A DNA stretch of 64,000 nt, from the NCBI RefSeq assembly GCF_007748035.1, contig NZ_CP036278.1:2294001-2358000 (forward strand), read 5' to 3'. The position numbers and the translations under genes were made by a program. Position 1 is the stretch's first letter; each line of letters begins with the position of its first letter. Below are positions 9,361 through 18,964 of the stretch, one piece after another. The notes beneath the pieces are model-generated. The model had not been told where the DNA came from. It saw only the letters and a program-made list of their open reading frames with translations, and did not search any database. The DNA comes from Aeoliella mucimassa. Its GTDB lineage: Bacteria; Planctomycetota; Planctomycetia; Pirellulales; Lacipirellulaceae.

Positions 9361-10320
9361 CTACGACAGAATCGCCGGCACCGCTGCCAGAGCATTATCG
9401 CGAGTCAGCTGCCGAATGGTCGATTCGTCGTAACCGAGTGCGTCGCGTAAGTTGGCGCACGCTTGGCTCATGGTCATGGCCGAGCCGACTAGGTGGCTGC
9501 GATCTTCACACCAAGTAGCGCCATTCGCATCGACCACCACCGGCTGACCAGCCAGGCTGTAGCGCCCCGGCCCACATCCGGCGGCCGAAATGGCATCGCT
9601 CACGACGATCGATCGCTCTACGCCGGCGGCTCGCAGGTAGTTTTTGAGTGCGAAGAAAGGCACATGCACTCCATCGGCAATGAAGCACAGATACAACTGT
9701 TCGGCGCGGCTCAACGCCAGCTGAATCACATTTGCATGGCGAGACAACTCAAGCGGGCAGCCATTTCCGAGGTGGGTAAACATGCTCAACCCAGCATCGA
9801 TGGCCCTGTCGAGCTGATCGGCCGACGGGTTGCAATGCCCTGCGGACACTACCACCCCCGAGTCGACCAGCGCCTGCGTGGCGGCAGCTGCGGCATCTTG
9901 CTCCGGTGCCAAGGTCACCAGCCGCAAGTGCCCTTCGCAGCAATCGACAAGTTGCAGCGCTTTGTCGGCTGTTGCAGTAAGCACCGACTCGGCTGGATGC
10001 GCCCCCACGTAGCCAGGCACCGGACTGATGAAGGGTCCCTCGAAGTGAACACCAGCAAGCACCTGGGCGACTACCTCGCTGCGATGCATCGCTTGCACCA
10101 GCAAGCGTGCCCGGCTTTTCATACGTTCGAAACGATCGGTGATGATCGTCGCCAGGATCTTCGCTACTCCACAGGCCCGCAGCGATTCGAACGCCTGATG
10201 AATATCGTCGATGGTGATCGAGTCGCTATTGAAGTCGACTCCTGCAAAACCATTCACTTGCAAGTCGATGGCACCGTTATCGATGGTGTCTTGATTGCTG
10301 GTGGTTTGGTCGATCGCCAT
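9361..10320 (-). CDS. nagA: N-acetylglucosamine-6-phosphate deacetylase, short form
   Basis: The enzyme removes acetate from GlcNAc-6-P, feeding NagB. The metal and substrate residues of NagA are present: Glu in HFEGPF, His in SAGHCN, His in FTHLGNG, His in IADGVHV and the catalytic Asp in VVSDAIS. The chosen ATG 10320 has CGGAGGA upstream. At 319 residues it is about 60 shorter than Escherichia coli NagA. It begins right at the first barrel strand (IDLQVNGFAGVDFN) and ends at DNALAAVPAILS, so both parts of the usual small beta-sandwich domain are missing. It lies 78 bases downstream of the Nramp-like permease gene in the same direction. Confidence 0.9.
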   Translation of the reverse strand: MAIDQTTSNQDTIDNGAIDLQVNGFAGVDFNSDSITIDDIHQAFESLRACGVAKILATIITDRFERMKSRARLLVQAMHRSEVVAQVLAGVHFEGPFISPVPGYVGAHPAESVLTATADKALQLVDCCEGHLRLVTLAPEQDAAAAATQALVDSGVVVSAGHCNPSADQLDRAIDAGLSMFTHLGNGCPLELSRHANVIQLALSRAEQLYLCFIADGVHVPFFALKNYLRAAGVERSIVVSDAISAAGCGPGRYSLAGQPVVVDANGATWCEDRSHLVGSAMTMSQACANLRDALGYDESTIRQLTRDNALAAVPAILS

Positions 10321-10398
10321 CCTGAGTCCTCCGAATATCAAATCACTTCGCGTATTGCTTATCCAGCAGCGCGGGCAAAAGTGGCGATGCCGTCGCGG

Positions 10399-11697
10399 CT
10401 AGGTGTTGGCTTGAAGCCAGAGCTGATAGACGGTTCTTCCAGCGAGCAACAGCGTGACGATGCCCCCGAGCCAAGGGATTGTCATCACGCCCCACGATAG
10501 TCTTGCTCCGCTGGCAGCCTTCGCCTGCATACCGAGATAAATCAGCAAGAAAGCCAACGCTGGGGCACCGACGACCGTCAACGCCTGGGCGAACACGATG
10601 ACCCGCACCGGATTTGCATCGAGTAACACCGAGCCGATTGCGATCGCCATTCCGATGCCGAGAGCTATGGTTGTTAGTCGCTTCGGCCAAGGCTGTTCGA
10701 TCGACGCCCCCCAGCCAAGCCCATCGGAGAGCACGGTTCCACCAATCAAGGCGTTGCCGAGAAATGAACTGAACGCAGCGGCAAACACCCCGATGGAAAA
10801 TAGCAGCCCCGCAGCGGAACCAAAAAGCGGCTCCAGTTGCCGGGCGATGTCGCTGGTGTTCTTCAGGCTTTCGGGAGCGACGACTCCGTGCAACGCCGCG
10901 GCGCTGGTCGACATGATCAGGGCCGATACCACGCCTAGCACTCCAATTCCGACGACCGCATCGCGGAGCCCCTTTCGCGTGTCGTCGGCGTCCCAGCCCT
11001 TTTCTTTAACCAAGTACGACTGATAAAAGGCCCCCGCGACCGAGAACGTGGTCGCGACCAAACCAAGCAGGGCGAGCAGATTCTCGTGGCGGTTTTGACT
11101 AGTATCCGCTTGCGAGGGGAGGCTTGGCACAAGCCCTCCCGCAATTCCCTCCACCGATGGCCGAGCAGCGAGCAGGTTGATGGTAAACGCGATAAGCATC
11201 GAGAACACCAACACCATCATCAGCTTCTCCAGCGGACGATAGAGCTTCCGCAGACCGTACATGGCGCTGATCACCACCCCATTAAGCACGACGACAGCTG
11301 AGACCTTGGCAAGTTGCCCACTCATGGTGGGCGATGACGACTTCGACGGATCTTGCCAAAGGCCTTCTAAAGCGGCAACCACCGCGACATTGTTGACCGT
11401 CTGAAAGCAGGCGACGATCAAGAACACCACCAGCCCAATCGCAATCGCGACGGGGCGTCCCCACCGCGCAGCCGCCTCGTCACAAATGGTGCGTTCGTTG
11501 ATCACCCCGATATGGGCCGCCAGGGCGGTCATGCCCATCATCAACACAACGGCTGCCGCCAGCACCCACAGCAGCTCGTAACCATACTGGCATCCCACCT
11601 TCGAGCTGGTAAGAATGCTGCCCGGCCCCAACACGATCGAGGCCACGATGATCGCCGGCCCAAGTGAGCGGAAGAGGTTTCGCAAGAAGCTAATCAT
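10399..11697 (-). CDS. Nramp-related permease lacking the canonical metal site
   Basis: This 432-residue polytopic membrane protein has about 11 hydrophobic segments and aligns by eye with Nramp/MntH. The first helix reads GPAIIVASIVLGPGSILTSS, where true Nramp has a DPG(N) motif: the metal-binding Asp is Gly and the Asn is Ser. In the sixth helix the expected MPHN stretch is replaced (TFSVAGAFYQSYLV). The canonical manganese or iron ligands are therefore absent and the substrate is probably different. It sits between nagA and a Gfo/Idh gene on the same strand, so a substrate linked to that locus is possible. Confidence 0.82.
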   Translation of the reverse strand: MISFLRNLFRSLGPAIIVASIVLGPGSILTSSKVGCQYGYELLWVLAAAVVLMMGMTALAAHIGVINERTICDEAAARWGRPVAIAIGLVVFLIVACFQTVNNVAVVAALEGLWQDPSKSSSPTMSGQLAKVSAVVVLNGVVISAMYGLRKLYRPLEKLMMVLVFSMLIAFTINLLAARPSVEGIAGGLVPSLPSQADTSQNRHENLLALLGLVATTFSVAGAFYQSYLVKEKGWDADDTRKGLRDAVVGIGVLGVVSALIMSTSAAALHGVVAPESLKNTSDIARQLEPLFGSAAGLLFSIGVFAAAFSSFLGNALIGGTVLSDGLGWGASIEQPWPKRLTTIALGIGMAIAIGSVLLDANPVRVIVFAQALTVVGAPALAFLLIYLGMQAKAASGARLSWGVMTIPWLGGIVTLLLAGRTVYQLWLQANT

Positions 11698-11783
11698 ACC
11701 AAGTGCTGTTGGTTAGTCGCGATGTGGTAACGCCAGGGTGTTGCAGGCAGTGATGTTAATATATTCACATCTGCCGGTGCGCA

Positions 11784-13070
11784 TCATACGCTTGGCATCC
11801 ACTTCGATCGATAGTCGCGGCTCCACAATTGAGCCGCTTGCTCACTTGGTTTTACGAGGTGTCCGGTTCTAGCATCGACGTTCAGCGACTCGCCGCTGCG
11901 ATGGGCGATGTTCGCCAGATGGCAGAACATGGCGCTCCGATGTCCTTCCTGCAGAGTCGCCTGAGGGGTGCCACCATTGCGGATCCGGTCGACAAAGTCC
12001 TGACAGTGCTCCACGTCTCCTCGACTACCGGTTTCGTGCTCGGTCGCTGCGCGGCTGATATCGTAAATAGTGTAGCCGCTGTCGTTGGCGACCAGAGTCC
12101 CCTCGGTGCCGCGTAGCTCGATGCCAAAACCTTCGCCAGTTCGGTAGGGATCGGACCAGCTCACCCCCTCCCACACCATCAGTTTGTTCCCTTCGCGAAA
12201 GTGAGCGGTCATGGTGTCGGGCGTTTCGGCATCGTCGTCGTAGCGGAGCTTCATGGCTTGCACATCGACTTGGGTGGGAAAGTCCATGTCCATCGCCCAA
12301 CGACAGATGTCGATGGAGTGAACGCCGTTGTTGCCGATTTCGCCGTTGCCCCAGTGCCAAAAGTTATGCCAGTTGTAGTGCAGGATGTTCGACTGGTACT
12401 CACGCTCGGTCGCGGGACCTTGCCACACATCGAAGTCGAGCCAGGCGGGCGGCGGCTCGGGTTTGGCGTGGCCGATCGTTGGGCGGTTGCGGTAGTAATA
12501 CGACTTGGCATACAGCACCTCGCCGATGGCCCCCTCGCGCACCCGCTCGACTAGCCGCCGATAGAGCGCACCGCTGCGGCGTTGCATGCCGACTTGCACC
12601 ACACGATCATGCCGCTCGGCCGCGGCCATCATCAGCTCGCCTTCTTCAGCGGTTTGGCTACAGGGCTTCTCCACGTACACATGCTTTCCAGCCTGACAAC
12701 CGGCGATCGTCGCAGCGGCGTGCCAGTGATTCGGTACCGCTACTACCAGGGCATCGACCGCGGGATCGTCGAGGGCTTGGCGAGAATCGCTTACCCCTTG
12801 CGGGCGAGGGCGGGTTCCGCCTGCCGAAGCCACGTCGATACCTTTAGCTATTTGCCGCTCGTCGCAATCGCACACGTAGGCGATTTCGACATTCTCGATC
12901 TGATTGAATCGCTCGGCCAGCTGCACACCACGATTGCGCAAGCCCATGATGGCAAGCACCACCTTGTTGGCCGATTGGTTAGCTGCCGCCAGGTGTGACG
13001 TTGGCAAGGCCGACAAGGCAACCGCTCCAGCGGTACCAGCCAGGAAACGGCGTCGATCGATATCGCGCAT
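11784..13070 (-). CDS. Gfo/Idh/MocA-family oxidoreductase, Tat-exported
   Basis: About 428 residues from ATG 13070, with GAGGAGG upstream. The Tat signal is DIDRRRFLAGTAGAVALSA. A Rossmann domain follows (VVLAIMGLRNRGVQL), with the family motif VEKPCSQTAEEG and HWHAAATIAGCQAGKHVYV before it, then the C-terminal sheet domain (WHWGNGEIGNNGVHSIDICR). Members oxidise or epimerise sugars with NAD(P). The neighbouring gene at 13119 encodes a second member of the family only 48 bases upstream, so the two are probably co-transcribed. The substrate is unknown; the nag genes around it suggest an amino sugar or a related glycan. Confidence 0.9.
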   Translation of the reverse strand: MRDIDRRRFLAGTAGAVALSALPTSHLAAANQSANKVVLAIMGLRNRGVQLAERFNQIENVEIAYVCDCDERQIAKGIDVASAGGTRPRPQGVSDSRQALDDPAVDALVVAVPNHWHAAATIAGCQAGKHVYVEKPCSQTAEEGELMMAAAERHDRVVQVGMQRRSGALYRRLVERVREGAIGEVLYAKSYYYRNRPTIGHAKPEPPPAWLDFDVWQGPATEREYQSNILHYNWHNFWHWGNGEIGNNGVHSIDICRWAMDMDFPTQVDVQAMKLRYDDDAETPDTMTAHFREGNKLMVWEGVSWSDPYRTGEGFGIELRGTEGTLVANDSGYTIYDISRAATEHETGSRGDVEHCQDFVDRIRNGGTPQATLQEGHRSAMFCHLANIAHRSGESLNVDARTGHLVKPSEQAAQLWSRDYRSKWMPSV

Positions 13071-13118
13071 CTTGTATTCCTCCTCGATCCAAAACAAACG
13101 GAATGAATCTCGCTCGAC

Positions 13119-14177
13119 CTACTCGTCTTCGGTTGTCTCCAACTTGGCAACCTGATGGCGTGCTTGCTGCATTACCTCTTCCAGTTCGACAGCGCGACCC
13201 TCGCGGGCTTTACTCACGTCTGCCGCCTCCATGGCAGCAAACAGCTCCAACGACTCTTCTGGCGACACAGGTGGCTCGCCGGAACGGAAGAACTTGGCCA
13301 CTTCCAGCAAGAAAGGTTCGTAACCGCCGAAGCCATGCGTGTGTCCCACGCCTTTGGCGCCAACGACTTCGAACGTGTACGCATCGGAATAGCTCGGGCC
13401 CGACTTGTAACCTCGAAAGATGCCGATGCGGCCATCAGACCACTCACCAACCACCACTCCCATTGTCTCGGTTTCAACACGGCTTACCCGCTGACAGCCT
13501 TGGCCCATCAAGGTATGGAGCGCCTCCATGCCATGGATGCCGTACCAGAACAAATCGGGGTGATGCGGTTCAATCTTATAGGGGCTCGAAGCGGTTGCGC
13601 TCGTCAGTTCTCCAATCGCAGGATCACTAACAAGCGATTGCACCTGCTCACAAAACCGAAGCGACGAGCAAGTGAACACAGGCGTGTCAGTTCGCTCAGC
13701 AATCTCGAAGATCTGCAGCAACTCGGCCAGCGACCCGGCCGCGGGCTTGTCGATAAACACCGGCTTGCCATGAGCAATCTTTCGAAACTGTTCTAAGTGC
13801 ACCCGACCATCCACGCTCTCCAGCAAGTACGCATCGCAGTGCGGCGCCAGCGATTCGATGGAATCGACCACCACCACGCCAAGTCCTTTCAGTTCGTCGG
13901 TAAACTTGCCCACTCGATCCCGACTATCAGGTATATCGGGACTCCCCCCGGGAAACGCATGGGTGACGCGCACTCCAAGATAGGTATCGCCGGCATCTTC
14001 GGCGTTGAGTGCTTTGGTAAATGCAATCACATGCGAGGTGTCGCACCCAACGATTCCGGTGCGAATCACTGGAGGTTCCTCTGCGAGGGCCGATCGGCTT
14101 ACCATCTGCACCACGACCATGGCAATAGCCCAGCAGTGCCAGGCTCCCCAACCTTCGAAAGACTTGCCGAACATCAT
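13119..14177 (-). CDS. Gfo/Idh/MocA-family oxidoreductase, secreted
   Basis: About 352 residues. ATG 14177 (or the adjacent ATG 14174) follows GTGAGG at ribosome-binding distance and opens a hydrophobic Sec-like signal (GAWHCWAIAMVVVQMVSRSALA). The Rossmann part starts IRTGIVGCDTSHVIAF and carries FIDKPAAG, the family's EKP-equivalent. The C-terminal domain contains WYGIHGMEALHTLMG. It is less typical than its neighbour and may act on a different substrate. It is divergent from nagB across about 150 bases, which probably hold both promoters. Confidence 0.85.
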   Translation of the reverse strand: MMFGKSFEGWGAWHCWAIAMVVVQMVSRSALAEEPPVIRTGIVGCDTSHVIAFTKALNAEDAGDTYLGVRVTHAFPGGSPDIPDSRDRVGKFTDELKGLGVVVVDSIESLAPHCDAYLLESVDGRVHLEQFRKIAHGKPVFIDKPAAGSLAELLQIFEIAERTDTPVFTCSSLRFCEQVQSLVSDPAIGELTSATASSPYKIEPHHPDLFWYGIHGMEALHTLMGQGCQRVSRVETETMGVVVGEWSDGRIGIFRGYKSGPSYSDAYTFEVVGAKGVGHTHGFGGYEPFLLEVAKFFRSGEPPVSPEESLELFAAMEAADVSKAREGRAVELEEVMQQARHQVAKLETTEDE

Positions 14178-14330
14178 CGCTGGCCTCACGGATTCTCAGG
14201 AATGAAATTTGGTGGTTGCTTCCTGCAAAGTGAATTCACTATCATGGATGCATGCACTTGAGTCAACCACTGTTCGCACAATCCGCCAAAACCGCTTGCC
14301 GAGCCACTCATCTCGACCGAGGCCAGGAAC

Positions 14331-15098
14331 ATGGACATTCAGATCTTCTCCACCCCTGAGCAAATGGCTCGTGCGGCCGCCGAAACGGGGGCGAGTTACC
14401 TTCGCGAAACCATCGACCGCCGCGGCGAAGCGGTCATCATTCTGGCCACCGGTGCCTCGCAGCTCGGTATGCTCGCCGAATTAACGGCCGCTACCGACAT
14501 CGACTGGAGCAAGGTCACCGCATTCCATTTAGACGAGTACGAAGGGATTTCGGCCGATCATCCCGCTTCGTTCCGAAACTACCTACAGACCAGATTCGTC
14601 GAGCAATTGCCGCGACCATTGCGTGCGTTTCACTTTCTCAACGCCGAGGGCGACTGCCTGGCGGAGTGCCGGCGTGTGGGCGAACTGATCGCCGCGAAGC
14701 CGGTAGACATCGCTTTTGTCGGCATCGGCGAGAACGGGCATCTGGCGTTTAACGATCCACCGGCCGACTTCGAAACTGAAACACCATTTCTGAGCGTCGA
14801 ACTCGACGAGGCATGTCGCCGACAACAACTGGGCGAAGGATGGTTTGCCGACTTCGAGTCGGTTCCCCAACGGGCGATCACCATGAGCGTTCGGCAGATC
14901 ATGGCCAGCCAGCGTATCGTGTGCACGGTGCCGCACCAGCAGAAGGCCATCGCGGTGCGCAACGCCATCGAGGGCCGAGTAACCCCCGACGTCCCGGCTT
15001 CGATCTTGCAGCAACACCCGCACACGCAAGTGTTTTTGGACGATGCCTCGGCGGCGTTGCTCAACCGCTCCCCGTCCGCAGCGACCGAACGCGACTAG
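14331..15098 (+). CDS. nagB: Glucosamine-6-phosphate deaminase
   Basis: 255 residues. It converts glucosamine-6-phosphate to fructose-6-phosphate and ammonia, the step after NagA. Family motifs are in order: ILATGASQLGML (phosphate loop), FHLDEYEG with the catalytic Asp, and GIGENGHLAFNDPP with the catalytic His. The start ATG is preceded by GAGGCCAGGAAC. The gene stands alone on the plus strand, divergent from the oxidoreductases, and ends about 65 bases before the tRNA-Cys terminator. A close NagB-like amino-sugar isomerase cannot be excluded, but the motif match is strong. Confidence 0.93.
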   Translation: MDIQIFSTPEQMARAAAETGASYLRETIDRRGEAVIILATGASQLGMLAELTAATDIDWSKVTAFHLDEYEGISADHPASFRNYLQTRFVEQLPRPLRAFHFLNAEGDCLAECRRVGELIAAKPVDIAFVGIGENGHLAFNDPPADFETETPFLSVELDEACRRQQLGEGWFADFESVPQRAITMSVRQIMASQRIVCTVPHQQKAIAVRNAIEGRVTPDVPASILQQHPHTQVFLDDASAALLNRSPSAATERD

Positions 15099-15162
15099 CC
15101 GACATTTATATGTAGCAGCAGTCCTAAAACCCGGAATCTGCCATAAGCTCCCCCAGCGCAGC

Positions 15163-15197
15163 AAAAAACCCCGCAAAACAAGCTGTTTCGCAGGGTT
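15163..15197 (-). terminator. Rho-independent terminator after tRNA-Cys
   Basis: On the minus strand a 14-base stem (AACCCTGCGAAACA with TGTTTTGCGGGGTT) and a 3-base loop are followed directly by a run of T. It sits just downstream of tRNA-Cys on the same strand. Confidence 0.85.
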
Positions 15198-15205
15198 CTC
15201 TGGAG

Positions 15206-15277
15206 AGGCGTCGCCCGGATTCGAACCGGGGATGTCGGATTTGCAATCCGATGCCTTAGCCACTTGGCTACGACGCC
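15206..15277 (-). tRNA. tRNA-Cys (GCA)
   Basis: The minus strand folds into a cloverleaf of 72 bases. The acceptor stem is GGCGTCG with CGACGCC, the anticodon stem-loop carries GCA between GGATT and AATCC, and the T-arm is CCGGGTTCGAATCCGG-like. Position 73 is U, as expected for tRNA-Cys. The CCA end is not encoded. The promoter and terminator flank it closely, so it is a single-gene transcript. Confidence 0.95.
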
Positions 15278-15295
15278 ATCGTTGACGAAGGGTCA

Positions 15296-15323
15296 ATTAT
15301 GCCGATTGATCGGATAAGTTCAA
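15296..15323 (-). promoter_or_regulatory. Predicted sigma-70-type promoter of tRNA-Cys
   Basis: On the minus strand TTGAAC (-35) and CATAAT (-10) are separated by 16 bases and end 18 bases before the mature tRNA 5' end. Confidence 0.6.
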
Positions 15324-15659
15324 TCGCCCGGCGATAGTGTAGGTTATCGACCTACGTGGCCCGCGTCTTTGATAAAAATTACGTAATCCTCCAAGGCAAG
15401 TCAAGCCCTCGGTGCCTATGGCAAATAGCCGAAGTTGTTGACACGCAACAACTTAACCACGTTTCCGGCAGTCGTCGAGCCTCGTTACTGCCTGCTTTTT
15501 TCTCCAGCTCTGACATGGGGATTAGCCTGTTCGACGCGTCGGGATTGGGAAGATGCGACGCCTGGTAGCATGCAGATCAAGCCAAGGGGTATCGCCGCAC
15601 GATGATGGCAACAGCATCCGATGGATCGCCACTCCCCCCCGGTTACCAGGTTATGGATC
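15324..15659. other. Intergenic region with no recognised gene
   Basis: About 340 bases between the tRNA promoter and the small gene at 15660. I see no convincing coding frame or strong hairpin. Confidence 0.6.
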
Positions 15660-15995
15660 ATGACCCCCAACATCCTCCGCTGGTTCGCCCAGCCCTCCGA
15701 AGTAGAGCTGGAGCGAATTGCTCGCAAAGTTGCTCAAGCGTCCGTCGATCGGACGCAAACCCGCTTAAACCAACGCTGGAATAGCTGTTCGACGAGCGAA
15801 GCGGGTGGATATCTCCGAGCCCGAGCTCGGAGGGTAGTGACCGAGCAAACCCTGCAACTACTCGGCCCGCTGTCCGACTACACTCCGCACGAAGTCGATT
15901 CGATCATCGTGCGAGCGATGCAGATCACGGCGGATCGCTTGCTTCGTTTACGGCAAGTCGAACCGGCGGTGGCTACGGTACGCCGCTCGGCTTAA
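15660..15995 (+). CDS. Small hypothetical protein
   Basis: A 111-residue reading from ATG 15660; a longer one could begin at 15621. The sequence is helical and charged (SEVELERIARKVAQASVDRT, then HEVDSIIVRAMQITADRLL), with no membrane segment or known motif. It lies 93 bases upstream of the ChlI-like ATPase gene on the same strand, so it may be co-transcribed. I do not recognise a family. The start is uncertain because no strong ribosome-binding site is visible. Confidence 0.6.
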   Translation: MTPNILRWFAQPSEVELERIARKVAQASVDRTQTRLNQRWNSCSTSEAGGYLRARARRVVTEQTLQLLGPLSDYTPHEVDSIIVRAMQITADRLLRLRQVEPAVATVRRSA

Positions 15996-16088
15996 TGCCA
16001 GTTCGGCGGTATTCTTGGCGAGGGTAAGCAAAGCGCTATAATTCGGCCTGAAGCCATTCCATTGCTTGCCTACCGCTGAAAGCCCCTG

Positions 16089-17540
16089 ATGCCGAATACG
16101 CCTCAACTGCCTACCACGCTGGCCGAACTCCACGATTTCGGCTGGCGTTCGAAGACCGTTAAACAGGAAATCTGCGACAACTTTGCCACCCGCCTGGCAA
16201 CCGGTGAGGAACTGTACCCGGGCATCGTTGGTTACGACCACACCGTGTTGCCCGAGATCAATATCGCTTTGCTCGCCCAACACGACTTGCTGTTCCTCGG
16301 CGAGAAGGGTCAGGCCAAGAGTCGGCTAATGCGGTTGATTGCCACGTTTCTGGACGACCACATTCCGTACCTCGACGCCCCGCAGATTCCGCTGCACGAC
16401 GACCCGCTGCGACCGATCACTCGTCGCGGGCAAGAGATGGTTGCGACCATGGCTCCGGAGCAGGTTCCGATCGCCTGGTGGCCCCGCGAAGAGCGATACG
16501 CCGAGCGATTAGCGCCAGGCACGAAGTTTGCCGACATCATCGGCGAGATCGACCCCTCGAAGCTGGTTGGCGGGGTCAGCATGAGCTCCGAAGAAGCCTT
16601 GCACTTCGGGCTCATCCCACGCATGCACCGTGGCATCTTCGCCATGAACGAACTTCCCGAGCTCGACGAGCTGGTTCAGGTGGGACTGTTCAACATTCTC
16701 GAAGAGCGCGACGTGCAGATTCGCGGTTACCCCGTGAAATTCGACATCGACGTGATGATCCTATTCTCGGCGAACCCAGCCACGTATAACCGCAGCGGCA
16801 AAGTGATTCCGCAGCTGAAGGACCGAATCGGCTCGGTGATCCACACTCACTATCCGCTGGAGCGAGATCTCGGCATCGAGATCATGGAGCAAGAGGTAGC
16901 CGAGCTATCGCCCACGACCGCTTCGGAGGATTCCACTGAGGGATCCGCCCAACCGCTGGTGGTGGTTCCGTACTTCATGAAAGAGCTGATCGAAGAGATC
17001 AGTCGCGCGGCGCGCAACTCAAAGTTCATCGACCACGACTCTGGCGTGAGCGCACGACTTTCGATCGCCAATTATCGCACGATGCTGGCCAGCGCCCGTC
17101 ATCGAGCGGCGGTGCTCGGCGAATCGCCCGCGGTGCCAAGGATTAGCGATCTGGGTCATTTGTACGCCAGTTCGCTCGGCAAGCTGGAACTTGACTTGAT
17201 GGGCACGCATCAGATGAGCGAGCGGCAAGTGCTCGACTCGGTGATTGCCGAAGCAATTGCTTCGGTGTTCAACGAGTACGTCGAAGAGCATGGCTTGGCC
17301 GAGATCGCTCAGATATTCGCCGAAGGAATCCGTATCGAAGTCGGCGATATGCTTTCTTCAAGCCACTATGCGGAGCTCGTTCAGCGCGTACCGGCAATTT
17401 GGGATAAAGCGTTCGAAGTGAACGCCGCCGACAATGATGCGGTGCGGGCGAGCTGCGTGGAGTTTGTGTTAGCTGGTTTGTACGCGACCGACCGGATCAG
17501 CCGCAGCCAATCGCACGGTCGCATCGTGTACGAAACCTAA
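16089..17540 (+). CDS. AAA+ ATPase of the magnesium chelatase subunit I / MoxR type
   Basis: 483 residues. The Walker A motif is LGEKGQAKS at about residue 75. The Walker B-like stretch is [14 protein letters not shown], with Asn in place of the usual Asp, and a sensor region follows ([18 protein letters not shown]). The overall layout matches ChlI-like AAA ATPases found widely outside chlorophyll producers, where they work with a VWA-domain partner to remodel other proteins. No VWA gene is adjacent here. The cognate substrate is unknown. ATG 16089 gives the full family N-terminus. The gene is convergent with the dioxygenase gene 25 bases away. Confidence 0.87.
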   Translation: MPNTPQLPTTLAELHDFGWRSKTVKQEICDNFATRLATGEELYPGIVGYDHTVLPEINIALLAQHDLLFLGEKGQAKSRLMRLIATFLDDHIPYLDAPQIPLHDDPLRPITRRGQEMVATMAPEQVPIAWWPREERYAERLAPGTKFADIIGEIDPSKLVGGVSMSSEEALHFGLIPRMHRGIFAMNELPELDELVQVGLFNILEERDVQIRGYPVKFDIDVMILFSANPATYNRSGKVIPQLKDRIGSVIHTHYPLERDLGIEIMEQEVAELSPTTASEDSTEGSAQPLVVVPYFMKELIEEISRAARNSKFIDHDSGVSARLSIANYRTMLASARHRAAVLGESPAVPRISDLGHLYASSLGKLELDLMGTHQMSERQVLDSVIAEAIASVFNEYVEEHGLAEIAQIFAEGIRIEVGDMLSSSHYAELVQRVPAIWDKAFEVNAADNDAVRASCVEFVLAGLYATDRISRSQSHGRIVYET

Positions 17541-17564
17541 CCAATCGCCAGGCGTCTTCTGCGA

Positions 17565-18221
17565 TTAGTTTTCGTTGGGAGTGACACCCAGCACCAGGTC
17601 GAGGCTTGCTTCGAGTTCGCCGGTCTTGGAATCGGCAATCGGCTTAAAGGCACTCGTTACAAGTTTCTGGCGATCTTTCAGGCTGCGATAGATGCCATCG
17701 CGTTCGTTTTGAGTTTCGCCTTCGACAAACAGCTGAGTCGTTAGTTTGCGGTGGCCGTTTTGGTTGACCGCCATGTGGATGTGAGGAGTTCGGCCAGGGT
17801 AAGCGACCGGTTTCACCGTGCGGAAGTAATACTCTCCCTTGCGATTGGTGAGAAACCGACCAAAGCCTTGAAAATTGGTATCGCGGGTACCAGTGCCGCC
17901 GCTCTGACTGTGGAGATAAATGCCATTGCCATCGACTTGCCAGATCTCGACCACCGCATTGCGAACCGGGTTGCCGGAAGTATCGAGCACACGCCCGGTG
18001 AGGTGGGTGATCTCGCCAACGGCCGGGGTTAGCTGGTCGTTCAGAATGAGCAGGTCGTTGTCGGTGTCGAGCGGAAGTTTATCCGGGTAAAACGGCCCCT
18101 CGGTAAGGGCCGGCGTTTTCGAAAGTTCTTCGGCCAAAAGTCCGGGGGTCGCAAAAGCGGCAGCCATGAACGCCGAACGCTCCAGGAAACGACGACGATT
18201 CACCAGATTCGAACGAACCAT
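17565..18221 (-). CDS. Intradiol ring-cleavage dioxygenase-like protein, Tat-exported
   Basis: 218 residues with a Tat signal (NRRRFLERSAFMAAAFA). The core matches the protocatechuate/catechol dioxygenase fold. The EGPFYP motif lies at residue 41, GRVLDTSGNPVRNAVVEIWQ follows, and the expected Fe(III) ligands are present as Tyr102, Tyr141, His147 and His149 (AYPGRTPHIHM). Members split aromatic diols between the hydroxyl groups. Export suggests action on extracellular aromatics or cross-links rather than central aromatic catabolism, and no beta-ketoadipate genes are nearby. It is divergent from the nitroreductase gene. Confidence 0.88.
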   Translation of the reverse strand: MVRSNLVNRRRFLERSAFMAAAFATPGLLAEELSKTPALTEGPFYPDKLPLDTDNDLLILNDQLTPAVGEITHLTGRVLDTSGNPVRNAVVEIWQVDGNGIYLHSQSGGTGTRDTNFQGFGRFLTNRKGEYYFRTVKPVAYPGRTPHIHMAVNQNGHRKLTTQLFVEGETQNERDGIYRSLKDRQKLVTSAFKPIADSKTGELEASLDLVLGVTPNEN

Positions 18222-18336
18222 AACTATTTGCTCCAGTACGGTGATACCCCACGATCAATTGCTCCGGGATTCTAATGGAACCCCGAACGTATTGCAAAGT
18301 TTTCTTGTGAGTTCTCTGAGTTAAGGAATTGCCCTG

Positions 18337-18942
18337 ATGGATACTCTGACCGCGATTGAAGAACGCCGCAGTGTAAAGCACTACGACACTTCGTATGAAA
18401 TGCCGGATGAACACGTTCAGCGACTGCTCGATCTGGCACTGCTATCGCCTACCTCGTTCAACATTCAGAACTGGCGGATTGTGTTGGTGCGTGATCCTGA
18501 GTTCAAAAAGAAGCTACGTGCAGCCGCCTGGGATCAAGCCCAGGTGGAAGAGGCCCAGCTTACCTTCGTGTTGTGCGGCGACGTGAAAGCCTGGGACAAG
18601 TCGCCAGAACGTTACTGGGTGAACTCTCCTGCTGAGATTCAACAGAATCTGGTAGCGATGCTTCGCAACTTCTACGAGACAGGAGGAGAGCAGGTGCAGC
18701 AGGACGAAGTGCTGCGAAGCTGTGGTATCGCCGCGCAAACCTTGATGCTCGCAGCCAAGTCGATGGGATACGACTCGAATCCGATGATCGGCTTCGATGC
18801 CGAGCAGGTCGCGGAAGTGATTAAGCTACCAGCCGATCACAAGATTGCCATGATGCTAGTCATTGGCAAAGCCGCCCAACCGGCCCGCCCACGAGGAGGT
18901 CAGCTCGACAAGAGCGAAGTGATAGTGATCGACACGTTCTAA
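18337..18942 (+). CDS. Nitroreductase-family FMN oxidoreductase
   Basis: 201 residues of the nitroreductase fold. The FMN-binding start is IEERRSVKHYD, then LSPTSFNIQNWRIVLV, with the typical C-terminal stretch NPMIGFDAEQVAEVIKLP. These enzymes use FMN and NAD(P)H to reduce nitro, quinone or enone groups. ATG 18337 is preceded by AAGGAATTG. The gene is followed after 22 bases by the convergent GspF-like gene. The substrate cannot be read from sequence. Confidence 0.88.
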   Translation: MDTLTAIEERRSVKHYDTSYEMPDEHVQRLLDLALLSPTSFNIQNWRIVLVRDPEFKKKLRAAAWDQAQVEEAQLTFVLCGDVKAWDKSPERYWVNSPAEIQQNLVAMLRNFYETGGEQVQQDEVLRSCGIAAQTLMLAAKSMGYDSNPMIGFDAEQVAEVIKLPADHKIAMMLVIGKAAQPARPRGGQLDKSEVIVIDTF

Positions 18943-18964
18943 CTCTCTGGCTGCGACCGATGTA

